From assembly GCF_013201605.1 (NCBI RefSeq), contig NZ_CP053848.1, positions 682,001 to 746,000 of the forward strand: a DNA stretch of 64,000 nt, written 5' to 3'. The position numbers and the translations under genes are program-made. Within the stretch, counting starts at the first letter, position 1. The number at the start of each line of letters is the position of its first letter. This document shows positions 43,968 through 52,970 of this stretch, piece after piece. This stretch comes from Campylobacter ornithocola (GTDB lineage: Bacteria > Campylobacterota > Campylobacteria > Campylobacterales > Campylobacteraceae). Below the pieces are notes generated by a model. It had not been told where the DNA came from and ran no database searches. It saw only the letters and a list, made by a program, of their open reading frames with translations.

Positions 43968-43994
43968 GAGGTGAAATTGAGAAATGGGGGAAAT

Positions 43995-45755
43995 ATGCTA
44001 GATAAAATAATGTATTATTATCATAATAATGATTATGTTAAATGTTTAGAATATAGTAAGATTTATTTGAATGAAGATCCTAAAAATGCCTTAGAATATG
44101 CCATGATGTCTTCTTTTAAAATGAATGATTATCATAGTGCTTTACTTTATGCAAAGCAAATTTTCGATTTATATCCTACAAGTTTTTATGGTTTGATGTT
44201 AGCTAAGAATCTTTTACTAAATGCAAAAACTGATGAAAGTATATCTTTACTTGAAGATCTTTTAAAAAGAAATGATTTTTTACAAGATGAACTCAGTTTA
44301 GAGCTTGCTTATGCTTATAAAATTATAGGGAGATTGGATGAATCAGAGAGTTTGTGTAAAATTGCTTTGTCAAAAGACCCTTATAATTTAGATTTATGGA
44401 AAGATTATATTGAAGTTTATTTTAAAACAGATTTTGCAAAAGCATTGCAAGCTCATGATGAACTTTGTATTTTTGCTCAAACAATGATAGAACAGCTTCA
44501 AAATCGAAAGTTAGTAGAAAAAAACATAATCACAAATAATTTACAAGATAGATTACAAGAAAAAACACGAGAAAATTTGACTATAGTTAAAGTATATGAG
44601 TATTTAAACACAAAGATTTTACCTCAAAAGGCGTATTTATTATTTAAACTTTTAAGATTGGAAGAATCTTTGAAATTATATGAAAGTTTATGTGAATATA
44701 ACCAAAATAATGCACAATTTTGGCAAAATTATGCAAAAACATTAGAGCTTAGTTTGAATTATCAAGGAGCGTATGATGCATACCAAAAAGCTTTAAGTTT
44801 GCATCTTCATGCAACTTATCAATTTGATCTGGCATATTTGTTAATGCGTATGGGGGATGATAAAAATTTTGAAGAAGGTAAGAGAGTATATGAAAGTAGA
44901 CTTTTTTATGCACATAATGAAACTTTTTCTCCATATCATTACAATAAAACTATACAGGCATTCAATAAAGAAGGTATAGCAGCTTTTAAAGATAAAAAAA
45001 TTCTAGTTTTTTGTGAGCAAGGTTTTGGTGATACTATAATGTATGCTAGATGTTTAGAAAAACTTTGCCAAATAGCTTCTAAAGTTTTATTTGCTCCGCA
45101 AAGTGCTATGTGTGTAATGTTTAAAAATCAACTTAAAATCATAAACACACAAAGTGAAAAATTTAAGAATTTAAAAATATTAAAAGATTTTCCTAGTGAT
45201 TTTGATTATGCTATGCCAATTTGTTCCATACCTTTGTTTTGCGATATTAAATTAAATGAAATTTCTATTTTGCAAACCCCTATTAATATTTTAGATAGAC
45301 CAAAAAACAAAAAGAAAAAAATAGGAATTTTTTGGTTTACACCTAATGCGGTAAATTCAGATTTGCTACGAAATATTGACTTTGTATTTTTATTTGATAT
45401 TTTAAGTAAATTAAATTGTGAAATTGTATCTTTTCAAGTAGATGGTATAGAAGGAATTATTTTACCTAAAGAAGTAGAAAATAGGGGAATAAAACTAAAA
45501 AATTGGAACGATACTTTAGAGAATTTAAAAGATATAGATTGTATGATAAGTATTGATAGTGCAATAGCACATTTAACTTTAGCTTTAGATATACCAACAA
45601 TAGTTCTTTTAGCTCCTAGATTTGATTGGCGATGGGGTAAATTTGAAGATCCTAAAAGTTATTTTTGGCCAAAGGCAAATCTAATAGCTTTTGCAAATGA
45701 AGAAGATACTAGGAAAAAAATACAAGAATTGCTAAAAAACCAATTCAATGTTTGA
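43995..45755 (+). CDS. TPR protein with C-terminal GT9-like glycosyltransferase domain
   Basis: The first ~320 residues are helical TPR repeats (LEYAMMSSFKMNDYHSALLY, FWQNYAKTLELSLNYQGAYD). From ~333 the chain resembles ADP-heptose/GT9-type transferases fused to TPRs: CEQGFGDTIMYARCLEKL, then SIDSAIAHLTLALDIPTIVL and DWRWGKFEDP. It may glycosylate proteins or surface glycans, and the acceptor could be the adjacent autotransporter, by analogy with heptosyltransferases beside AIDA-type autotransporters. The start is uncertain: ATG 43995 has a tight GGGGGA site, while TTG 43977 sits 5 bases after the strong GGGAGG and would add six residues. A short G5 run lies between them. Confidence 0.75.
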   Translation: MLDKIMYYYHNNDYVKCLEYSKIYLNEDPKNALEYAMMSSFKMNDYHSALLYAKQIFDLYPTSFYGLMLAKNLLLNAKTDESISLLEDLLKRNDFLQDELSLELAYAYKIIGRLDESESLCKIALSKDPYNLDLWKDYIEVYFKTDFAKALQAHDELCIFAQTMIEQLQNRKLVEKNIITNNLQDRLQEKTRENLTIVKVYEYLNTKILPQKAYLLFKLLRLEESLKLYESLCEYNQNNAQFWQNYAKTLELSLNYQGAYDAYQKALSLHLHATYQFDLAYLLMRMGDDKNFEEGKRVYESRLFYAHNETFSPYHYNKTIQAFNKEGIAAFKDKKILVFCEQGFGDTIMYARCLEKLCQIASKVLFAPQSAMCVMFKNQLKIINTQSEKFKNLKILKDFPSDFDYAMPICSIPLFCDIKLNEISILQTPINILDRPKNKKKKIGIFWFTPNAVNSDLLRNIDFVFLFDILSKLNCEIVSFQVDGIEGIILPKEVENRGIKLKNWNDTLENLKDIDCMISIDSAIAHLTLALDIPTIVLLAPRFDWRWGKFEDPKSYFWPKANLIAFANEEDTRKKIQELLKNQFNV

Positions 45756-45773
45756 TTATTTCAAACATTGAAT
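45743..45773. terminator. Bidirectional terminator between the TPR-glycosyltransferase and ychF
   Basis: A perfect 13-bp stem, ATTCAATGTTTGA (45743-45755) and its complement (45761-45773), with a 5-base loop. It overlaps the stop codons of both converging genes. Confidence 0.85.
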
Positions 45774-46861
45774 CTAAAATGCATCACATCGCCATCTTGT
45801 ACGATATAATCTTTCCCTTCAAGGCGTAATTTTCCAGCTTCTTTGGCTCCATTTTCACCTTTGCATGCAATATAATCTTCATAAGAAATAACCTCAGCTT
45901 TAATAAAACCTTTTTCGAAGTCATTGTGAATCACACTTGCTGCTTTTGGTGCTTTCCAACCCCTTTGTATAGTCCATGATCTTACTTCTATTTGACCTGC
46001 TGTAAAATAACTTATTAAATTAAGCTTTGAAAAAGCTGTACGTATTACTACTTCAAGTCCGCTTTTTTCTATACCTAAAGATTTTAAAAATTCGTAATTT
46101 TCTTCATCACTTAAGGCTATCATTTCCTCTTCTATTTTAGAACAAAGTTTGATTACCTCATGACCTGATTTTGCTGCAAATTCTTTAAGATCTTTTACAA
46201 ACTCATTGTCTTCTAAAAGTGAGTTTTCATCTACGTTTGCTCCATAAATTACTTCTTTAGCAGAAAGCAGTCTTAATTCTTTTATAAGAGCTTGATAAAC
46301 TTCGTTTTTATTTGGAAAAGAGCTTGCACTATTGTTTTGATTTAAATGCTCTAAAAGCTCATTAGCTAAAGCCAAACTTTCTTTTGCACCTTTTTCATTA
46401 GCTTTTACACCTTTGGTGAGTTTTTCTATTTTTTTACTAAGTTGCTCTATGTCTGCTAATATAAGTTCTGTTTCTATGATCTGTACATCACGCACAGGAT
46501 TAACACTACCTGCAACATGAGTGATATTTTCATCATCAAAGCAACGTACAATATGTAAAATCATTTCTGTTTCGCGTATATTAGATAAAAATTTATTACC
46601 CAAACCCTCGCCTTTGCTAGCTCCAGCCACCAATCCTGCTATATCAACAAATTCTATATTTGAGCGTATGATTTTTTGGGGATTAACAATCTTTGCTAGT
46701 TCCTTTAAGCGATAATCAGGTACGGGTACTACAGCTTTATTGGGTTCTATGGTGCAAAATGGATAATTTGCACTTTCGGCATTTTGTGCTCTTGTTAGTG
46801 CATTAAAAGTTGTAGATTTTCCGACATTTGGAAGTCCTACTATACCAACTGATAAACTCAT
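45761..46861 (-). CDS. ychF: Redox-regulated ATPase/GTPase YchF
   Basis: Obg-family P-loop protein that binds ribosomes and prefers ATP. G1 [16 protein letters not shown]3 DIAGLV, the NxxE-type nucleotide motif in GANVDEN, and the C-terminal TGS domain ending [10 protein letters not shown] are present. At 366 residues it has the family length. The start overlaps the pepA stop by 4 bases. Confidence 0.96.
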   Translation of the reverse strand: MSLSVGIVGLPNVGKSTTFNALTRAQNAESANYPFCTIEPNKAVVPVPDYRLKELAKIVNPQKIIRSNIEFVDIAGLVAGASKGEGLGNKFLSNIRETEMILHIVRCFDDENITHVAGSVNPVRDVQIIETELILADIEQLSKKIEKLTKGVKANEKGAKESLALANELLEHLNQNNSASSFPNKNEVYQALIKELRLLSAKEVIYGANVDENSLLEDNEFVKDLKEFAAKSGHEVIKLCSKIEEEMIALSDEENYEFLKSLGIEKSGLEVVIRTAFSKLNLISYFTAGQIEVRSWTIQRGWKAPKAASVIHNDFEKGFIKAEVISYEDYIACKGENGAKEAGKLRLEGKDYIVQDGDVMHFRFNV

Positions 46862-48309
46862 TTTTTATTCCTTGAAAGATAAAGTAAATATGAAAGGCAC
46901 ATTCTAACACCAGCTCCGGTTGCACCAAAGCTATGATAACCCCAAGCTTTTTCTAAGTAAGCTGGTCCTGCGATGTCTAAATGCAACCATTTGTCTTTGT
47001 ATTCTTCTCTAATGAAAGAATTTAAAAATAATCCTGCAGTAATAGCTCCACCATAGCGACTTGAAGAGGTATTGCTAACATCTGCTATATTTGATTTTAT
47101 AAGCTCTTTTAAATGTGGGTTAAAATGTAAAATAGTAGTTAAATCTCCACTTTTTTTACTTATTTTATAAAATTCATCTTGCAAATCTTCGTTGTTTCCC
47201 ATGATAGCACTTGTGTATTCTCCAAGTCCTACTACACAAGCTCCAGTTAAAGTTGCTAAATCAATTAGTAAATCAGGTTTTAGATCCTGGGCTAGTGAAA
47301 GGCAATCTGCTAAAACTAATCTTCCTTCAGCATCTGTATTTCTTACTTCTATGCTAACGCCTTCTCTTGAAATAAGCACATCATCAGGCTTATAAGCATT
47401 TCCACCTATCATATTTTCTGTAGCACCGATGATAGAGTGTACTTCTATATCGAGATTTAGCTCGCTTGCACCTTTAACAATAGCCATTGCAGCTGCACCA
47501 CCACTTTTATCTGATTTCATTGTTAGCATATAATCAGCCGGTTTTAAACTAAGTCCACCGCTATCATAAGTTAAGCCTTTACCGACAAAAATCACTTTTA
47601 TTTTTGCATTTTGTGGTTTATAAGAAAGGTGAATAAGTTTTGGAGGGTGTATTGAAGCACGATTTACCGCCAAGAATGCTTGCATTTTTTCTTTTTCCAA
47701 AAAATCTTTTTCATAAATTTGGCATGAAATTTTAGGATTATTTTTGCTTAAATTTATAGCATCTTCAGCCATTTTAGTTGGAGTATAAACTTGAGGAATT
47801 TCATTTACTATATTTTTAGCAAAATCACAAGCATTAGAAAAAATTTTTCCATAATTAATTCCTACATATGCTTCTTCAAGATTATAAGTTTTATTGTTAA
47901 TTTCCTCCTGTGATATATAAATATTTTCTAATCTACTTGAAGTTTTTTCTTTTTTATATTTATCAAATTCATAAGCACCAAAAATAAACCCTTGAATCAA
48001 AGCATTAAAACTATTTACTACGCATTTTCCTATGACACTTTTTGTTTTAATACTTTGAATTTCAAGTTTTTTTAAAGCTTTATAAGCACTTGCAAAAGCA
48101 AACCTTATATCTTCATATTCTAAACTTTTAAGTTCACTATAAAGGATTTTATTCTGCATATCTATGCAAACTCCTTCACCTTTATAGTTTGAAAGCTTGA
48201 AAAGTTCTTGACTTTGAGTATATTTTTCTAATTTTTTATCTTGTATTAAAATGATCTCAAAATCAGCATTTATAGAATTAATTTTTTTTTCTTTAAAATT
48301 AAAAATCAT
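46858..48309 (-). CDS. pepA: Leucyl aminopeptidase (M17)
   Basis: Dizinc/manganese aminopeptidase that removes N-terminal residues from peptides. The active site is visible in VGKGLTYDSGGLSLKP, MKSDKSGGAAAM, and NTDAEGRLVLADCL. The N-terminal ~160 residues form the variable domain. A 9-A run (9 Ts on the plus strand, 48292-48300) lies within the first ten codons and could slip. It overlaps ychF and dedA by 4 bases each. Confidence 0.95.
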   Translation of the reverse strand: MIFNFKEKKINSINADFEIILIQDKKLEKYTQSQELFKLSNYKGEGVCIDMQNKILYSELKSLEYEDIRFAFASAYKALKKLEIQSIKTKSVIGKCVVNSFNALIQGFIFGAYEFDKYKKEKTSSRLENIYISQEEINNKTYNLEEAYVGINYGKIFSNACDFAKNIVNEIPQVYTPTKMAEDAINLSKNNPKISCQIYEKDFLEKEKMQAFLAVNRASIHPPKLIHLSYKPQNAKIKVIFVGKGLTYDSGGLSLKPADYMLTMKSDKSGGAAAMAIVKGASELNLDIEVHSIIGATENMIGGNAYKPDDVLISREGVSIEVRNTDAEGRLVLADCLSLAQDLKPDLLIDLATLTGACVVGLGEYTSAIMGNNEDLQDEFYKISKKSGDLTTILHFNPHLKELIKSNIADVSNTSSSRYGGAITAGLFLNSFIREEYKDKWLHLDIAGPAYLEKAWGYHSFGATGAGVRMCLSYLLYLSRNKK

Positions 48310-48899
48310 TTATGAGTCCTTTTTCTAAGTATAGATTTTTCCATTTGTTTCATACCTAAAAATAAAGCAAGTAAAAAACAAGCTATAATAGGTACCGCAA
48401 AATACCAGTGATCTCCAGCCCATTCAACAGCTAGCCAAATTTCTTTCCCAAAAAACCAAGCAAGTAGTATAGTGATAGCAGCCCAAGCCCAAGCGCTAAT
48501 AAGATTAATAAAAGCAAATTTTTTAGCACTATAACGCGTTAAACCTATACTCATAGGTATAATGGTTCTAAAACCATACATATATCTTTGTATGAAAATA
48601 ATAGGCCAACCAAAGCGTTGTAAAAGTAAATGAGCTATAGCAAATTTACGCCTTTGGGTGCGAAGTTTTTTCTGAATGTATTTTTTATTATATCTTCCAA
48701 TGTAAAAATATATCTGATCGCCTACAAAACCACCCAAACCTGCTACGAAAATAATTAAACCTAAATTTACATGACCTTCATGTGCAAAAATACCTGCTAA
48801 AATAAGTGCAAGTTCTCCTTCAAGTATGCACCATAAAAACACAATAATATAAGCCCAATTTTTATAATCATATAAAAGTTGTTTTAAAAATTCTTCCAT
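48306..48899 (-). CDS. DedA-family membrane protein
   Basis: A 197-residue membrane protein of the DedA/SNARE-associated family, with re-entrant segments and GGFVGDQIYFYIGR and FGWPIIFIQRYMYGFRTIIPMSIG. DedA proteins are undecaprenyl-phosphate or phospholipid flippases in recent work on relatives. The C-terminus is basic. It sits between apt and pepA in an overlapping minus-strand operon. Confidence 0.88.
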   Translation of the reverse strand: MEEFLKQLLYDYKNWAYIIVFLWCILEGELALILAGIFAHEGHVNLGLIIFVAGLGGFVGDQIYFYIGRYNKKYIQKKLRTQRRKFAIAHLLLQRFGWPIIFIQRYMYGFRTIIPMSIGLTRYSAKKFAFINLISAWAWAAITILLAWFFGKEIWLAVEWAGDHWYFAVPIIACFLLALFLGMKQMEKSILRKRTHK

Positions 48900-48900
48900 T

Positions 48901-49440
48901 TTATACCTTTAAAATACTATAAACAGAAGTTAATTGAGCCAATTCTTTAGCTCCATCAAGATCTTTTAATTCTATTAAAAAACAAGCTTCAATACATTTT
49001 GCATTTAATTTTTCTATTAATTTAACAGCAGCAAGTGCAGTTCCACCTGTTGCGATGAGATCATCTATAAGTAAAACATTTGCTTTTTGGTTGTTAAAAG
49101 CATCAGTATGAATTTCTATAGTATCGCTACCATATTCTAGACTATAAGATTCTTGTAAGCATTTTGAAGGTAATTTGCCGGGTTTTCTAATAGGCACAAA
49201 AGGTAGTTTTAATCTAGCACTTAGTGCAGCACCAAAAATAAAACCTCTACTTTCTATACCAACAATATAATCAAGTTTTGTGTTTTGGTATTTTTCAACT
49301 AAATGATCCATTAAAAAAGTAAATGCTTCTTTATTGTTTAATAAAGTTGTGATATCTCTAAAAATAATACCTTCTTTTGGAAAATCTTTTATAGCTCTAA
49401 TGCTATCTAATAAATATTTTTCATCTTGTTCTTTCATCAT
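48901..49440 (-). CDS. apt: Adenine phosphoribosyltransferase
   Basis: Salvages adenine with PRPP to AMP. The PRPP loop [18 protein letters not shown] and the [13 protein letters not shown] and FRDITTLL stretches are present. The 179-residue length fits. Two consecutive ATGs (49440 and 49437) overlap the stop of the upstream gene; either could be used. Confidence 0.95.
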   Translation of the reverse strand: MMKEQDEKYLLDSIRAIKDFPKEGIIFRDITTLLNNKEAFTFLMDHLVEKYQNTKLDYIVGIESRGFIFGAALSARLKLPFVPIRKPGKLPSKCLQESYSLEYGSDTIEIHTDAFNNQKANVLLIDDLIATGGTALAAVKLIEKLNAKCIEACFLIELKDLDGAKELAQLTSVYSILKV

Positions 49441-49769
49441 AATAATGCCTCGATTTTTGCTTCTAATTCTTTAATTCTTTGTCTTAATTTTTCGTTTTCA
49501 ATACGATATTGTGAATTTCTAGTTCTAAGAGAAGTTAAGTCTGCTTTGCTTTTGTTTAACTCTTCGGTTAAAATATCTATATTTCCCAAACTTCTTTGAA
49601 GTTGCACTTGTAGTTTTCTAATGACAATTTCAGTGTCATCAAGATTATTTTTTATAAATTCTTTTGCTATCTTTTCTTTGTGAAGTAAAGTTTTATAATA
49701 AAGTAACATAATAGTCATATAAATACTAACGCAAATTAATACAGTTAATACAAGCCAACTTAAAATCAT
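49437..49769 (-). CDS. Small membrane-anchored coiled-coil protein, unknown function
   Basis: A 110-residue protein with one N-terminal membrane helix (about residues 2-24, [20 protein letters not shown]) followed by an almost unbroken charged coiled coil up to the end ([16 protein letters not shown]). It is coupled by overlaps to rpiB upstream and apt downstream and matches the position of Cj0926 as remembered. No catalytic motif is visible; it may be a scaffold or division-associated protein, but nothing here shows that. Confidence 0.7.
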   Translation of the reverse strand: MILSWLVLTVLICVSIYMTIMLLYYKTLLHKEKIAKEFIKNNLDDTEIVIRKLQVQLQRSLGNIDILTEELNKSKADLTSLRTRNSQYRIENEKLRQRIKELEAKIEALL

Positions 49770-50203
49770 AATTTTGCCTCTATTTTGCTAATTCTCACAC
49801 AATGTCTTCCACCACTAAAAGAAGTATTGATGAAATTTGAGATAATTTCAAAAGCCATATCCGCGCCAGTTAGTCTAGCTCCTAAAGCTAAAACATTTGC
49901 ATCGTTGTGCTCTCTTGAAAGTTTAGCACTTAATGGTTCATTACATAAAGCACAGCGTATATTTTTATGGCGATTTGCTGCTATACTCATTCCAATCCCA
50001 GACCCACAAACTAAAATTCCAAAACTATTTTCATTGATTTTAGAGCTTAGCAAATGTGCATAATCAGGATAATCACAACGTTCGTTACAAAAAGGTCCAA
50101 GATCTTCTAAAATAATGTTTTTTTTATGTAGAAAATCGACAATTTCTTGCTTTAGAGTAAATCCTGCATGATCACTTGCAATATAAATTTTTTCTCTTAA
50201 CAT
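49766..50203 (-). CDS. rpiB: Ribose-5-phosphate isomerase B
   Basis: Interconverts ribose-5-phosphate and ribulose-5-phosphate. Family motifs are ASDHAGFTLKQEIV, DYPDYAHLL and VCGSGIGMSIAANRHKNIRCA. The 145-residue length fits. It is the first gene of the minus-strand rpiB-to-ychF run and supplies ribose phosphate for PRPP, which apt uses. Confidence 0.95.
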   Translation of the reverse strand: MLREKIYIASDHAGFTLKQEIVDFLHKKNIILEDLGPFCNERCDYPDYAHLLSSKINENSFGILVCGSGIGMSIAANRHKNIRCALCNEPLSAKLSREHNDANVLALGARLTGADMAFEIISNFINTSFSGGRHCVRISKIEAKL

Positions 50204-50245
50204 AAATTCACTTTTATTTTTTTATTTTTTAAAAGTATTTATTTT

Positions 50246-50251
50246 ATCATA
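50246..50251 (-). promoter_or_regulatory. Possible -10 box for rpiB
   Basis: Minus-strand TATGAT, 43 bases upstream of the rpiB ATG in the shared 132-bp gap with cheB'. Confidence 0.35.
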
Positions 50252-50304
50252 TTTAGTTAAAATTATTCTTTCTTATTATATAATGTTTTAAATATTTATT
50301 TTGA

Positions 50305-50310
50305 TATAAT
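50305..50310 (+). promoter_or_regulatory. Promoter -10 box for cheB'-cheR
   Basis: TATAAT preceded by TTGA, 26 bases upstream of the cheB' ATG. Confidence 0.55.
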
Positions 50311-50335
50311 AAAACTATTGTTTTTAGGGTTAAAG

Positions 50336-50887
50336 ATGAAACTTATACTTATTGGTTCTTCAACAGGTGGTCCAAGCCAATTAAAATTTTTACTTAATGA
50401 TGTGGAATTACAAGATTGTGCAGTAGTTATAGCCCAGCATATGAATCCAGCTTTTATCCCTTCTTTTGTAAATCAATTTAACAAAGAAGCTCTAAGTGAA
50501 GTCATTATACCAAATGATAAAGAAATTTTAAAAAATAAAATTTATATTTGTCAAAGAAATATGATTTTTGGAAATGGGAATACTTTGGTTTTAAATGCTA
50601 CAGAGCAAATTAGTAGTTTTAATCCAGGTATTGATGTTTTATTTTATTCTGCGGTAAATCTTTGCAAATATAATAAAATTTTAGCTTTGGTTATGACTGG
50701 GATGGGAGATGATGGTGCTAAATCTTTATTTGAGCTTTATAAGGCTGGGGTAAGGTGTTTGTGTGAAAATGAAGCTGATTCTATAGTTTATGGTATGCCT
50801 AAAAAAGCGAGAGAAACAAACCCAAATTTAAAGCCGATGAGTTTGATTGAGCTTAAAAAAGAGATAGATAATTTTATAAAGTCATAG
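50336..50887 (+). CDS. cheB: Chemoreceptor methylesterase without receiver domain (CheB')
   Basis: Only the catalytic methylesterase domain is present (183 residues). Catalytic triad regions are visible: serine in GSSTGGPSQL, histidine in IAQHMNPAF, aspartate in MTGMGDDGAKSL. The usual N-terminal phospho-receiver domain is missing, as is known for C. jejuni CheB. Activity is therefore unlikely to be controlled by CheA phosphorylation. The ATG at 50336 fits the family start better than the TTG at 50318. cheR follows after 9 bases. Confidence 0.93.
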   Translation: MKLILIGSSTGGPSQLKFLLNDVELQDCAVVIAQHMNPAFIPSFVNQFNKEALSEVIIPNDKEILKNKIYICQRNMIFGNGNTLVLNATEQISSFNPGIDVLFYSAVNLCKYNKILALVMTGMGDDGAKSLFELYKAGVRCLCENEADSIVYGMPKKARETNPNLKPMSLIELKKEIDNFIKS

Positions 50888-50896
50888 GGATAGAAA

Positions 50897-51679
50897 ATGA
50901 TAAAAATTACAGAAAATGAAATGTTTGATTTTGTGAAAATAGTAGAACAAATAAGTGGAAATAACCTTAATACAAAAAAAGATATTTTGCTTATAAAGCT
51001 TCCTAAATTTTTACAAGAATTAGGTTTAAATAGCCTTAGTGAATTAAATGAAAAGGTGCAATTTCAAAAAAATTTAAAACAAGAAACAATGGACTTTATC
51101 ACTGTTTGTGAAACTTATTTTTTTAGAGAATTAGAACAATTAAAAGATGTAATTTTTTATATAAAATCTCTTGATCGTCCTGTAAATGTTTTATGTGCGC
51201 CTTGCTCAAGTGGTGAGGAAGTGTATTCTTTGGCTATTTTGGCAAGTGAAAATTTTGTTAAAGGTATGAATATTATAGGTATAGATATTAATAAAAAAAT
51301 GATAGATAAATGTAATGAAATGATTTATTCAGAGCGTTCAGTAGCTAGACTAAATACTATGCAAAAAACGCGTTATTTTGATATAAAAGATAAAATGTAT
51401 CATCTAAAAAAAGAAACTTTAGCTTGCAGATGTCGTTTTGAACTTTGCAATGTTTTTGATGATTCTTTATTTAAACTTGGAAAATTTGATGTGATTTTTT
51501 CACGAAATATGATGATATATTTTGATCAAGATTTCAAAATAAGGCTTATGGAGCGTTTTTATAAGATCTTAAATAAAGAAGGAAGAATTTATCCTGGAAA
51601 ATCAGATCTTGTTCCAGAAACTGCTTATTTTGATAAAAACTTTTCAGCGGGTGGAGTTTATTATTCTAAGGTGGATTAG
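50897..51679 (+). CDS. cheR: Chemoreceptor methyltransferase CheR
   Basis: Methylates glutamates on chemoreceptors using SAM. An N-terminal helical domain is followed by the SAM domain, with TVCETYFFRE, LCAPCSSGEEVYSLAIL, IIGIDINKKM and FDVIFSRNMMIYFD. The 260-residue length fits. Its end overlaps the convergent MFS gene by 4 bases. Confidence 0.94.
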   Translation: MIKITENEMFDFVKIVEQISGNNLNTKKDILLIKLPKFLQELGLNSLSELNEKVQFQKNLKQETMDFITVCETYFFRELEQLKDVIFYIKSLDRPVNVLCAPCSSGEEVYSLAILASENFVKGMNIIGIDINKKMIDKCNEMIYSERSVARLNTMQKTRYFDIKDKMYHLKKETLACRCRFELCNVFDDSLFKLGKFDVIFSRNMMIYFDQDFKIRLMERFYKILNKEGRIYPGKSDLVPETAYFDKNFSAGGVYYSKVD

Positions 51680-52869
51680 TTATATTTTTTATTAAACCAC
51701 CACCAATAAAATGCTGCAAATATAAAACATATTCCCAAACCAAAAGTAAAATGACTTAGTTTTATCTCATAAAATTCGAACAAATATCCCGTTGAAAAAG
51801 CAATAATCGCACTAAAAGTTAAATACACCATATCATTATAGGCTATTACTCTACCATAGTATCTTTTATTACAATCATTTTGCAAGAGTGTATAAGTATA
51901 GCTCCATAAAGATGAAGTGCAAAAACCTGCCATCACTAAGCCTATAAAGGCAAGATAAAAGTTAAATTGTAAACAAGCCCAAAACATTATACCTACACCT
52001 TGTGCTAAGTATAAATATACTAGGGTATTTTTATTGATATAAGGGCTAAGCACATAAGGACCTATAAGTAAAGATATGGCTCTTATGGCATTTGAAAGTC
52101 CTATGGCTAAAGGTATAGAAATAATTTTTGCGTATTCGTATTCGGCTAAAAGAGTGATGAGTACATCATATGCAGTTATACCTACAACCCCATGAAGTAA
52201 AATCAAATGAATGATTTTTTTATTGCTAAATACATAAGCTAAACCTTCTTTTATCAATATAAAAGGATTATTTTGTGTGGTGTTTTTCTCATCAGGTAAG
52301 ATTAGAGTTTTAAGTATAAGCATAGCACAAAATAACATTAAAGTATCAGCTATAAAAGCTGGTTTTACTCCAAAAATGTCTATAAAAAGTCCTGCTGCAC
52401 CCATACCTAAAGCATATGATACAGCCCATATAATACTATGAAGTTCATTACCTAGTTTTAGTTCTTGTGGAGTTAAAATTTTAGGTAAAACTGACATTTC
52501 TGTTTGAAAATACATACTTGCAACTGCCATACGTACAAAGGTTAAAAAATATAAAAACCAAAGCATAGCTAAAGAATTTACAAAAATTAGCATAAAAATG
52601 GAAATCATCTCGATACTAATCATTGTAAGTAATAAATTTTTGGGTTTAAATCTATCTACTATAATTCCATTTATAGGTGCAAGTATGATAGAAGGTAAGA
52701 AAACAAAAATAGCTGAAAATCCTATGATATTTGCAGGCGCTTGAAGTTCTTTGGTTAGAAGTGTAAAGACACCTACTTGGGAAAACCATGCACCAAAATA
52801 ACTTATAAATTGCACTGTTGCTAAAAGGCGAAATGTTTTATTGTTTTTAAGTAAAGACCTATAAGTCAT
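51676..52869 (-). CDS. MFS transporter (Cj0461c-like)
   Basis: Twelve hydrophobic segments with MFS loops, including the IIVDRFKPKNLL loop after helix 2. It resembles the MFS-3 (enterobactin-exporter-like) group in layout. The substrate is unknown. It is divergent from mqnC, and in C. jejuni the same neighbour is found; I do not know of a defined role there. Confidence 0.85.
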   Translation of the reverse strand: MTYRSLLKNNKTFRLLATVQFISYFGAWFSQVGVFTLLTKELQAPANIIGFSAIFVFLPSIILAPINGIIVDRFKPKNLLLTMISIEMISIFMLIFVNSLAMLWFLYFLTFVRMAVASMYFQTEMSVLPKILTPQELKLGNELHSIIWAVSYALGMGAAGLFIDIFGVKPAFIADTLMLFCAMLILKTLILPDEKNTTQNNPFILIKEGLAYVFSNKKIIHLILLHGVVGITAYDVLITLLAEYEYAKIISIPLAIGLSNAIRAISLLIGPYVLSPYINKNTLVYLYLAQGVGIMFWACLQFNFYLAFIGLVMAGFCTSSLWSYTYTLLQNDCNKRYYGRVIAYNDMVYLTFSAIIAFSTGYLFEFYEIKLSHFTFGLGICFIFAAFYWWWFNKKYN

Positions 52870-52904
52870 GAATATCCTATGAATTATGAAATTTAAAGGG
52901 TTTG

Positions 52905-52910
52905 ATTATA
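52905..52910 (-). promoter_or_regulatory. Promoter -10 box for the MFS gene
   Basis: Minus-strand TATAAT, 36 bases upstream of the MFS ATG. Confidence 0.5.
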
Positions 52911-52941
52911 TCGTTTTTAAGATTATTTTACATTTAAATGC

Positions 52942-52947
52942 TATAAT
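52942..52947 (+). promoter_or_regulatory. Promoter -10 box for the mqnC operon
   Basis: TATAAT after GC, 24 bases upstream of the mqnC ATG, with an AAGG ribosome site between. Confidence 0.55.
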
Positions 52948-52970
52948 AATCCTTTTTATAAAAAGGTTTA

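Larger units (their letters stand above)
43454..43970. other. AT-rich gene-free stretch between autotransporter 1 and the TPR-glycosyltransferase
   Basis: About 517 bases with no credible coding sequence in any frame; ATG triplets lead only to a few codons. It begins with a strong terminator and ends with a hairpin leader. In between, TAGTATTTGTAA-like text occurs twice (near 43625-43640 and 43676-43688), and ATTAATTTTA is inverted as TAAAATTAAT. It could be a decayed gene or an integration scar; I see no transposase remnant. Confidence 0.6.

Noticed and set aside
43454-43970. CRISPR array or tRNA cluster in the gene-free stretch
   Set aside because: Repeats are few, short and uneven, with no regular spacers, and no cloverleaf or CCA-end pattern is visible.
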